A DNA stretch of 27,365 nucleotides, taken from positions 1 to 27,365 of the forward strand of contig CAJNOQ010001939.1 in NCBI GenBank assembly GCA_905250885.1, in the 5' to 3' direction. Each line of letters begins with the position of its first letter. Position 1 is the stretch's first letter. The translations under genes and the position numbers were made by a program. Positions 10,604 through 22,000 of this stretch are shown here, one piece after another. The notes below the pieces were generated by a model, which was given only the letters and a program-made list of their open reading frames with translations, was not told the origin of the DNA and ran no database searches. The DNA is from Didymodactylos carnosus (taxonomy: Eukaryota; Rotifera; Eurotatoria; Philodinida; Philodinidae).

Positions 10604-12855
10604 ATGCCACCAAATCACGAAATCGTTGAAATTAGTTTAACATGCGAAGGAAACTTTCTTGATCCCACATTGAAGCAAAAATTATATGATATCAAAGATA
10701 AATTGCAGCATATTTTGCATACTGGTAATGTGAACATTTTATAATTCTAACTGATATATATATATGTTTGACTCTTTTTTTGGTTTCAGGTCGCCATCAA
10801 CATTTCGAACTGAAGAAAATTGAACCTTGGAACAGTGTGAAAGTCACATTCGACATTCCCAAAGAAGCTGCTGATCGCCTAAAATTGCTCGCTATTCAAG
10901 GAAATAAACGTCTGAAAGAACTGGGCATATTGTCTGTTGAAATTGGTCATTCATCCGCTATTTCATTGAAACAAAATGATAATACAACAAATACGAACAG
11001 TAAGTTATTTGGTTACTTGGCGAAGCAACTACCTACAATGCTAGTTCTAAAAACCAATTATCTTATTCAGCGCTCTCAGGATGCATGAAAGCGTGCCTAT
11101 TTCTATGCACTATTTATTTACTTTTTTAGGTATTGATTCACAACGAAAATTTTCTCCTACCTCAAAAAATATTGTTGGATTATTATGTGACAATTTACAT
11201 CACTCACTTTCTACACCATCGGCGACTTCCTCAACGACAGAATTGCCATATCTGGGCGTCAGCAATGACACAATCTCAACCGGACGAAGAAAAGGAACAG
11301 ATCAACAACCGACTCAACGTCGCCGTACAAGGGACCCGTCTACAACAACAAAGCGAAGAAAGCGGACGAAAGCATCCGATTCAAATGCCCAACAAATTAC
11401 AACTGCTAGTGATTCAAAATTATCTACAAAAGCAATGGTTCAGGCGTCTACTTCCGATACAGCAATTTATAATAATAACAATAATAATACACTATTATCG
11501 GATACTTGTAATCAATCGTCATCTTCTACGAACATTGATCAGTATATTAATTCGAACAACAAATCAGGAACAGTATCATATCCAACTAACTCAGGAGCAA
11601 TTCATGGTCAGCATCAACATACTCAACGAACAACAACAAATGATATTAAAACCGTTTGTCCACAACAGAATTCAGCACTCTCACCAACATTCACCAGGCC
11701 ATTATCAACAGCAGGAACAAATCAAAAATTTCAATATATTCACAAACGAACGAATTCTCTATCACCCACACAACATCAAACAACATCAGATGATTTATCG
11801 GTTAGTGGACGACCAATGCAGATAGGAAGTACACCAAGCTATCACTCTCCCCATCCCCAACAACAACAGCAACAGTTTCATCATCCGTTACATCCTCATT
11901 TACAGCAACATAATATGCTTCCTTCTCACACACAACAAAACCAACAAAAAACAATGCCAATGCCAACATATAACTCCTCTCATCCAAATAACCAGAATGC
12001 AACAGGTGTTTATGTTAGAAATAATAGCCAGCCATCACAAACAAGTCCATGCTCGATGAGGCAAAACAACGTCACTACTAATATGGGCTCGTATATGAAT
12101 AATGCTGAACTCGCACGTATGTAAACTATTTTCAAATTGAAATAGGGTTTATTTATACATACTGTTTTTATATGTACTTTTAGGCAAACAGAATTTGTCC
12201 CGTTCAACTTCGGCAAATTATACGAACAATAACGATATGAATTGTAATAATGATCTGTTAAATAACGATGTATGGCTCTCCTATCCTGATCAACAACAAC
12301 ATCCCATTTATAAAACAAAATTAAATGGTATGCATATGTCACCTCCATCATCCACAATGTCAATGAATACACCACCGTCGCTTGATTATATTCGTACGTT
12401 ACTACCCAATAATAATGCATTAGTCGATCCACAACAAGGCGGAAATCTTTTATTAGCTTCTCCGCTTGGGCAAACAAAGTATAGTGGCGTTTCCTCATTG
12501 TTTTGTAAACACCAACAAAATTCATCATACGGTATGATGTTACCATCACCGAATACGAGACCAGTCTGTTCAGTACCGTCCTCGAATTTTAATCCAAATA
12601 ATCCTTCATCGATGTTAATGTTAAATACCACAAACACTGGACGTACGTCAGCCAATTCAGTCGTGGGGGTTTTTGGTAAGGATTGATATTAAGACCTTTG
12701 TTCTATCGAGAAAAGTATTGTTCGATAATCGGGATTAAGTTGACCAGAATCTTTTTCTAAGCGTTGAAATTTTATCGTCACATTTCTTTCATTATCTCTA
12801 CACTTTTTTTCCTCTTTTAGATGGTTCTTCTAATCAGACCACAGGTTTCTCCTAG
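10604..12855 (+). CDS. NCOA6: NCOA6-like nuclear receptor coactivator, compact form (5 exons)
   Basis: Exons 10604-10724, 10790-10999, 11130-12116, 12184-12675 and 12821-12855 join in phase into 614 aa, far shorter than vertebrate NCOA6 (about 2,060). Residues 1-105 match the NCOA6 N-terminal domain clearly: FELKKIEPWNSVKVTFDIPK, then EAADRLKLLA and LKELGILSVEI, against the vertebrate VEPWNSVRVTFNIPREAAERL and LRDLGILSVQI. Next comes IVGLL (125-129), placed like the first LxxLL receptor box, then a basic stretch (163-191) like the Lys/Arg cluster after that box in vertebrates. The rest is a long Gln/Asn/Ser/Thr/Pro-rich disordered tail with a second box-like IRTLL (509-513). In vertebrates NCOA6 is a nuclear coactivator and part of MLL3/MLL4 histone methyltransferase complexes; that is family knowledge. 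An in-frame TGA at 10592-10594 fixes the start. If the last intron is retained, translation ends at 12686. Confidence 0.9.
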
Positions 12856-14270
12856 ATTTAACAGTGATTGGTTTACTTTGTTAGAAATGTAAGTTTTATT
12901 TTATTATTTTTTTCAATGAGTTATCTACTGTAGAAGATCCTCAAAAATTTGGTTGTGTGTGCGACAGTCACTTTAATCAAGTACGACATTTCGAATATCG
13001 TTGGAATTTTGAGTTATCGTGAAAGTTTTAAAAATCTTAATTTCAATCAAAAAACCTTGAACTATGCAGAAGGTTCTTCATTGATGACAAGTTTCTTCAT
13101 TTTAATTGTTGTCTCGTGTTGAAGTGCAGAAAAGAATGAATTTTATTTGCTTTTATTCGCTTTTCGTCAGAAAATGTTTTCGGCTTTGAATTACATCATT
13201 GCCACCTTTATTCTTTTTTTCGATTCTGCCGTTCAAAACAAACAAAAGAAAAGAGCAAGATTTTTATGCAAGTTCATTCTACGCCTTCAGAAATATATTC
13301 TTGAAGGCGGCCATTTTTGGATGGCTGCATGCAAAGATCGGATTCCGGCTGTTTTTTTGGCCAAAAAGCTAAAATTTGGAAAGCAGTAGAAAAAGATCTA
13401 ACGGAAAGTGATCAGCAAGGAAACACATACGCTGCATCCTGTCTGACCCAGTAGAGCAAGTAGCATTTTTTGACGCTTGGGCAAATGTCTATTGCACTTA
13501 TGCCACTGATATCATGCTATGTGGGTGTCAAGTCTGCATTTCACGATCTTATAATCTCTGATGGCGATGTGCGAGATTTCAGACAAAGCAACATTTAGAT
13601 GGCGAACGAAGTACATGAAATTTTTCTATTGTGACTGTACATGTAAAAAGTATGGTATATCGAGTTCTGCAAAACAGACACTTTATATTTGCACCTTACA
13701 ATTTGAGGTTATTTTTACTGTAGCGCAAGAAACTCCTATCTTTCAATTATATACTTCATGTATACTCAAAAGTTCATTATCGCGTCTTTTACAAACGTTT
13801 CATTGTCCTTAAACTTTGTAAACGCTATCGTTGATGTACAATCCGCTACGATGCTGATGTGATGCGATTACACGATTGATGTAGCCGTAAATAATACCAC
13901 TATTGGGTGGCTACAATTAACTTGTTATACATTTTATGGATGATAATAGTTTTATAAGTGTAAAAATTGAGATCTTTGAAAGTGGATATAATTGGTGCAT
14001 CGGGGGGTAGTCCAAGATAACAGTGATGGTTAAGTTTTACTTTCTCTATTTTTAGTTTTCGGCTATTCTTATTAATCTTACCTTACTCTTTGAATATGTC
14101 TGTACAACTCCATCGGACAACAGTGTGTGGATATTCAATCAAACATGCTTCTTTTTTATCCTATTCTGTTATTATAAACATGTAAATATATTTATACTTA
14201 ATCGATAATAGAACCAAAACTATTGAACACAATCGTATATTAGTTTGTGTCGGACCTTACAACTTGACTG

Positions 14271-14276
14271 AATAAA
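14271..14276 (+). terminator. Candidate polyadenylation signal of NCOA6-like gene
   Basis: The first AATAAA seen after the stop at 12855. It is followed within 15-60 bases by a GT- and T-rich stretch, the usual downstream element of animal cleavage sites. This would make a 1.4-kb 3' UTR. Confidence 0.45.
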
Positions 14277-15082
14277 GTGGAAAAAATTCAGTTTTCGTTT
14301 GTGCCTGTTTTTCTGGTGTATTTTATGTGTGTTTTTATTTTCCTTCTTTTTTGTTTTTTTATTATTGCACTGTGTTTTTTTGTTGTGATTTTTTTTGTTT
14401 TTTTATATCAAATGAACAAAAACTTGTTGCTGTCATATCTCTTCAAAAGCTACACGTCGATTGGTTTATTAGAATCTGTGGAGCGCTCGAGTGTAAACAG
14501 ATAATCTCGCCGTTGCGTGGACGTGCTTCAATTTTAATAACAGTTTTGCTTATACATGTGTTTTTTTCTTATTGTTGTTGTTGATCGTGCTTTTTTTCGT
14601 GTACAAAGCTTTTTACTTATAACGAGTGTAGTAAACAGAAATGAATCCCACCGGCGCACCCGTTTGCCGTTTAAACGAGTTTCTCTCTCTCTATCTTATG
14701 TCATGTATCATTCCAAATCATCCTATCTATTTATATACTGCTTCTTTCTCTTGTATTGATCCCGCCATTGTTCGATTTTTCTAGAAAGTCTAAATGTATT
14801 TGTTGTTGTTCAGGACTCGCGAATGTTGCTGTTGTTACTGATAGACACTTGTGTTCATTTTCAAGTGTCTCTGCTTTATTTTGTTATCTGCCATAAACTG
14901 TTTTTGTTTTTTCATTTGTTGCCTTTTTATCATCCCATCTATCTTCTCCGTGTTTAACATAGACACATACATACTTCCAATCACTTGTATATACATGATG
15001 ATGATACGATATCTTCAAACAAATTTTTCTATTATTATGTATTAAATATTGTTTTTCGTTTAAGAAAACAAACTTGGAAGTA

Positions 15083-15118
15083 CCACACACACACATATAC
15101 ACACACATACACATACTC
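15083..15118 (+). repeat. CA-rich microsatellite
   Basis: Imperfect run of CA dinucleotides interrupted by TA and TACA units, in the convergent spacer. Confidence 0.8.
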
Positions 15119-15598
15119 ATGTTAGAGTATTTACCTATATCTGTCTTTTTGTATTTTGTTTTTATTCTAAACAACTTTTTTTTTTCTTTCTCTGTGCGAT
15201 TTTTTTTTTTGTCACAAACGATAAAAAATAAATTAGTTCCTTCATTGATTTGAACTGACAAATGAATCATTTGAAACAATTTGAGTATGTCTATATATAT
15301 AGAAAAAATATCCAATAGAATTATAGAAATGTATTTCCAATAGTTTTCTTGCAAAATCAAACATCTAAATTAGTTATCTTAAAACCTACGTTTATCGAAC
15401 GAATTATTATACTCCTTTGATCCTAATAGAAACTTAATACAAATTTCCACAATGTGGAAAAACAGTTACAACTTGTTGCCGATATGTGATCGTAACCCTT
15501 TTTTGAAATAATCGTCTTATTTTTATTGTTGCTTTTCTCTGTTAAATCCTCTTAAACAAAGTGGTTAACTTGCTTTAGTCTTTCTCTTACACACAAAT

Positions 15599-15621
15599 CC
15601 ACACACACACACACGCGCACA
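15599..15621 (+). repeat. CA-rich microsatellite
   Basis: Short run of CA dinucleotides turning into CGCGCA, in the convergent spacer near the 3' end of the RNF19 gene. Confidence 0.8.
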
Positions 15622-15922
15622 TAATAAATAAATACGAGAATATATAATACAAGTAAACAAGAAAAAGAAATGAGCAGAAAAAAGTAAATCATTTTTGTTT
15701 GTTTCTTTTGCGCTAGAATTTGTTAAAAAACCAAAATATGAAAAACAAAATAAATACGCACTATACAAATATAACGATTTACTACGTAACTTTCTTCCTG
15801 CTTACAGAAGAAAATTAATAATACATGAAAAAGAAAGAATAATTATTCTTTCTTTAACATCAACAAATATTAACAAATTAAAAAAAATCGTCACCATGAT
15901 CCCACCATCGCTCATATAACTG

Positions 15923-15928
15923 TTTATT
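15923..15928 (-). terminator. Candidate polyadenylation signal of RNF19 gene
   Basis: TTTATT on the + strand is AATAAA on the - strand, 73 bases beyond the stop codon at 16001-16003. Confidence 0.5.
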
Positions 15929-16000
15929 TGTTACAAATTCGAAAAAAAAAAAAATATTTGAGTCTAAATGCTTTAAATACTCAAACTCAATACAAGCAAT

Positions 16001-19000
16001 TTAATCATTGTGAATTTCTCCATTTTTTAATGACGAAACGGCGAAGTTGTATTGTTTCAATGGGAAAAATGGTAAACACGATGTAACAAATGTAGATGAT
16101 ATTGTGGATGAAGCAGATGGTGATACAGCAAGAGAATTTGATGAAGTCATTGACAATGATGTAACTGGAAGAACTGATGGCGTTGTATTATTATTATTCA
16201 TTGTAGATGCTACCGTTTCAATGACAGACGCTGAGGATGTCTCCATGCTTGGCAAAAGTGATGATTCATGAACTATTTGGGATAGTTGACGTCTAAATAA
16301 AAGAAAAACAATAATAAGAGTTTACATTTTGCCGTAGTTAGATTAGAATAAGCAGTTTGCTAGAAAAAACATAAAAAAAATAGTTTGAAGTTTTGCACAA
16401 AGTGAAATAAAGCATAGAGCTAACTTCGACATACACGAAAGCTTTCAAGAAGAAACACATTGCGTCTGCTAACATTAAAAGCGATCTAATGTTGTTTCAA
16501 TCGAAATTATCGAAAGGTTTTTTTTTAAAACAACGATACTGTACAGAAATATACAATTTTCAGAAGAGATAAAATGACAAATAACTAAATATAAAAACGT
16601 GTTCGTTTAGGTCTCCTTGCATATTAAACAAAAGACCATTTAAGTGTCTTTTGGCTTATGATAATGAGAACATAAAGCTTATTGTCACACTCCGCAAATC
16701 TAAGACTTGTTTACATTCTTGCTAATGTTTTCTAAAATTACTGTTAAACTCCAACTAAAAAGTCCATAATCTATGGGATGAAAATTCGTTAACAATGAAA
16801 CTTTGAACTTTGAAACAATGAAAGGTTAAGTGATTTTTGGCGGTCTACAATTTATAATGTATTAACTTAGCATTTTATCAATATATTACTTCCTAGATTT
16901 ATTCAAACTTTAGAACGCTTTAACGATGTTTGTATTTGTAGTTACTCTCATAGTTATTTGCTATCCAGAGATAGTTTGTTTGTAAATAGAAATGATAGAC
17001 ATTCTATTGGTTCTAGAAGCTTCAAGTGGAATATGTGTGACCGTGGTTTAGTCCGTAATTATATTGCACGGTTAATCGTTGAATGTTATCTCGTCTAGTT
17101 GTCTTAAAAGATATGTTTTATCATCATTCATTTAACCGACATCAAAAATGTCAAAATTATGTATTAATTGTAAAATTACTTTAATTTTCATCCGGTATAT
17201 TACATGTATAGGGTGAATAGCTAACACTCAGCGCCACATTCTGATGTACAAATAAATTGCATAAAAGCAAAGAAGATAAATCAAAGCACCGATGATAAGA
17301 CACGACAATGATAAATTGACGTTATGAAACAATTTTCAGCTATTATTTTAACTAAAACCAAAAGCAAAGTATAGTAGCACTTTTACACACACGCACACAA
17401 ACTACGCTAATTAAGAAATTATCTCATTAACTAAATTATGTCTTACGTTTGTATCTGAATCTAAAACTATTGTTTCTCAGTAGCGATCAGACTGTTTACT
17501 TGAAAAATATAAATATAGAATGAAATAAAGTAATATTTTTTAAAAAAGCATTCTACTTACTTTGATTTCAATCGAATACTTTCGTCAGAAAAACTAACAC
17601 TTTTTTCACTTTGAATGGGCGATCCTGCACGATTTGTATTTACTGTGATTGTTGCTGTTAAGTTAGCTGTCGGACAAGCAGAATGAGATGGATGTTGTTG
17701 CTCGCTGATAATTGATCGTGCATAATCAGATGCACTACTTAATAAACTACTTTTACGAGTATTTGAATCGTATATACAGCAATCACCGTATTCACCAGGT
17801 ACTGCACAAGCATCCCTAATTTAAAAGGACATAATAAGTGACGAAAATAAAAAATGTATCTTTAATCAATAGTAACTTTTGTGCCTTATTTCAGACATGC
17901 TTAAGGGTACCCCTCCCCTCTTTTTGGACTTTTCGTAGAAATGTTGTGAAATAAAAACTAAAAGTCGCTAGGGCTTCATGTTTTCAGAACTGATTGGAAC
18001 CTCAATAGAGCACTTTTTCGTTTTTGTTTCAAGTTTTCAACTATTGTCGTTCACGAGTTTTTAAGAAAACTCGGTTTTTCATTGTGCCACATTATGACCC
18101 CCCTTAAATTTCATCCGATCGAGTTCAAAATTTTACCAGAGGTACTCAAGGTCATTCCACAGATTTAAATTTTTTTGAGACCTTTCCTGGTCGAGTTATA
18201 GGGAAAATACTGAAAAACGTCTCAAAAACCAAGTTTTACAATTTTAGAAATCCAATAAGCCGGTAAAGAAAAGTCTAAAATAAAATTCCAAAAATTACCT
18301 CTGCAATAGTGTTGTGAGTACCTCTGGTAAAATTTTGAACTCGATCCGATGAAATTTAAGGGAGGTCGTAATGTGGTACAATGAAGCCTGGTAGCAAAAA
18401 AAATAGTTTTCGAGAAAAAACGCATTTTGTACATAGGTTCCTTTTTTCAGAGCATTTGCTGCGATGCTTATATCTCCACGAAAACTCATCGGAAAATTCT
18501 GTAAAACGTCTCATTGTGAAGAGAATACTTTCTTCTATCAGATTATGTGTAAGAAGCATTTTGCCTGCACAGAAAATGAGAGAAAAGTTTATGAAACTAA
18601 AAAATTGAGTTTTTTTCAGGTTTTGAAGGAAAAACTTCAAAAATCCATAATTTTTTGTAAAAAAGGTCGTGGAGTACTGGGAGCGGTCTTATTTTGTTGC
18701 CCACGCTTTCCTCTACATTAGACTACGCTCAGCTCAAAATCCGAAATTTTTACAAAAAAAGACGGGGGTCGTATCCTTAATAAAATCGCAATTACTTACT
18801 TGATTGAACCTGCTAACGCTTTTAAACTGTCCATTGTTTTTGATGATTTTTCACTTATTGTAATACTTTCAATATCGTAACTTTTGCAGTCATTCATTTC
18901 TGCTTGTACTTCAAGTCTAAACACCGAGAATAACAAAAACTGAATCTTAAATGTGTTTGTAAGCTTAGTATATTACCGATTAGATGTGGGTAGACTCTCA

Positions 19001-22000
19001 CATATAGAAGTACCAGCTGTAACAGTGAGGGCTTTTGACTTGCGATCGTCTACGAGATGATTAACACTATTCGACAAACTATTTGTCATTGCTAATGATC
19101 CATCACCAATTGTTGGATGTGTAAGAACACTTTGTGTATCTAAAACAATAAAAATAAAGATAACATACAATTTAGTTAACAAATCTCCTACCACTTTACT
19201 CACCATTCAGTATGCCTCTCGCTATTGCAGCATCACGTGAATTGAATGGTAGTATATTATCGTTGCTTGATTCATTATTATCAAACAAATCATTTCGATT
19301 ACCAGCACAACCGCCCGTTCGACATAAAGATATTGGAATAACGCCATAAACGTATGCCAATAAAATAGGTACACCAATACCTAGAAAGAAACAGAAGATG
19401 ATGTTTGTTTCGATTCTCTCACATCTTTCTAACATACCAACGGCTAGACCAGCGATAATGGGTGCAGCTACAATACTTCCCAGAATGCCCAATGTGACAA
19501 GAAGATTTCGTTTCAATTTATTATTGCCTGATTTATTGAATTTTTTGAAAACCTAAACGAACAAATTATTTTTTTATCATACTCTCTTTGAATTAAATCA
19601 GCTTTCTTACTCTTCTTCCCGTCCATATCGGCACACCAATTAAAATTGCTGGTACAGCTACTCCCGCTATTAATGCGATGCCAACGGGAGCTCCAATTAA
19701 TGTGGCCAATTGCCATAGTATTACTTTTTTTCGTGACCACTGCTTCTTTCCCCAAAATGTACATCCTGATGGACTAAAAGAAAAATCTCTCATTTTAACT
19801 TAAATAATCTTTTCAAACTCAAATATCGCTAACTGACATTTACCTTAAATAATGTAAATCTGAAATTTCTTTCATACAAAGCCAACAAAATTCACATTCA
19901 CACATCGGGCATGTCATATGATTCTGAAATGAACGACACGTGAAAAGTGCATGCTGATAACACGACGGATAAAAAAGAAAACTTACACATGATCCATCAT
20001 CCATTTTTAATATCGATGCCTGACAACGTGGACACGGTTTAATTTCATCTCCTAGAAAAAATGGATACTCTCATAAATAATACATAACGTAAAAAAGATA
20101 GAGAAAAAAAGCAAGCAGCTGAGATATACTTTCTCAAAAAGTTAGTGTTGTCATATATCACACAAGAACAACACTTGATAATTTAATATACTAATACAAA
20201 CAGTTCATAAAGCCAGCTGATATGATCTATCGATAATCTCCTCTCATAAAGATTATCTACCGGTTGAACATTTTTCAACGATTGAGATCAGTATATTTCT
20301 TTGATTAATTAAATAAAAGTCTCGTAGAAAAAAGCTAGCAATGGAAAGTACTGAAAATAAGTAAACTATGGAAATAGTGGTCTGTGCTGTAGTCAGACGA
20401 GGAAAGAAAAACTTTGTTTATCGGCAGCTATAGAAATTAAATGTTATTGTTTATATAAATTCTAAAGCCTTAATGCAGCATGCCTCAAGACTTGAATTTA
20501 GTTTGAACATTTATGTCAGAAAAGAAAAGCGTAGTGCATTGTCAAGAGCACCGTAAGATGCTCATTAAAAATGCACAAATACTGGTGTAGTAAATAGCAC
20601 TTACAAATAAGAGATAAGCAAGCAAGAAAAAGAGTAAATTTCACGAAAAAAAAATCCTAAAAAACTCAAAACTATCCTTGCAAAATCTAGTAAGAGTGAT
20701 GTTAATTACTCGAGATGAGGGTGGTAGAAAGCGAATGATGTAGCACAGTGGCTCTACAGGTGTTGTACTTTCTCGATGAAATCGCAAACAGCATCAACTA
20801 TTTGTTATGTGATGTCAATATTCAGCTGACATAAAAGTAAAATTTGTACTGTAAACACGTAATTTTCTTTGTACCAGTGCAAGAAACAATGATCAACTTT
20901 TCCACTAACGTACCCATAAATGCATTTCGAAGCTGATACACAGTACTTTTTAAAAAAGTGAATGATTCAAGTGCGAAAATTTGTTTTTACAGATGTTTGT
21001 CTAGATGATTTTATTTTTTGCAAAATAGAGCAAAGATGTTTGAGATAAAAAGGGAGGGTATATACCCATTATATCTCACGATGATCAAAAACTGAATTGT
21101 GAAAGAAAAGAAATGTTAGCGTACTTTGTTGAGCAGATATGATGCTTATAAATGAACCTGAACGTAATTTGTTCGATGTTGATTTTTCTCTCGCAGCATC
21201 TTCACATGTTTGATTTGGATGCCACAATTGTTTGCAATGATAACAAAACGATGTATTACATCCTGGCCGTAAACACTGAATTTCCGGACATGCGGCATAG
21301 CCCGATGCTATTGCAGCGAATCTGCAAAAAAACATTGTTGAGAATAAAACAATGATCTAAAGGTAATGTCAGAGCCGTAACCAGAGAGTTTTACAAGGGA
21401 AACTATTAGCGAACGTAGATTTGGGAAATTAAAATTTTTTTGTTCACCTGAACTTCCTGAAATATTTTTCTTTCTAAGATGAAGCTTGTTTTGGTAATCG
21501 GCTGGTTACGGCTTCAAATATCATAGAATATTTGCTTACCCGCAGTCTGGTGACGGACACCATCTTGTATCTGGTATTGCTTGTAATACTTTTCTAACCA
21601 TAAATTCTTCATATTTTCGTATTAATTCTGGACTTTTACTTAATATTCGACTAATATCACATGGATGAATTTTTTCTGTACAATCCGCTTGTGGGCAATT
21701 CAGATTCACTCGTCCTTCAGTTATTTCTAATTTCAAATAACTCTTTAGACAATTTTTACAATATGAATGTACACATAACGTCAGTTTATCAAATTGATCC
21801 GATGGGTAATCGTAACAACATAATGCACAAGTATGAGTGAGTTCATTATCTACCGAATTATTATTATTTGCACTCGTTGAATTCGAATGTAATTTTACCG
21901 ATGTACGCTGAATGATATTTACATGCTCATTTGTTGTATTTACATTATCGGCTGTTTCTAAAGTTGGTAAAACATGTATAGACGTTGTACGAGTTGTTTT

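Larger units (their letters stand above)
12856..16000. other. Convergent 3' spacer, T-rich, no gene
   Basis: About 3.1 kb between the stops of the NCOA6-like and RNF19 genes. The first 1.4 kb may be the NCOA6 3' UTR, which has no AATAAA until 14271. From 14290 the sequence is strongly T-rich and gives long hydrophobic frames (Phe, Leu, Cys) that are composition artefacts. Two CA microsatellites follow. Confidence 0.55.

Noticed and set aside
12010..12655. Minus-strand open frames opposite the NCOA6-like exons
   Set aside because: Shadows of the real plus-strand exons; no motif, and the Tyr/Val-rich composition mirrors Asn/Gln codons.
13147..13389. 80-codon frame with EGGHFWMAAC
   Set aside because: No splice continuation and no recognised domain; considered as a transposon scrap but nothing around supports it.
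14277..15045. Overlapping hydrophobic frames rich in Phe and Leu
   Set aside because: Produced by a T-rich tract just after the candidate polyadenylation site; not membrane proteins.
14884..15360. 158-codon minus-strand frame
   Set aside because: Runs through a CA microsatellite and A/T tracts; Lys, Ile and Cys-Val-Tyr repeats are compositional.
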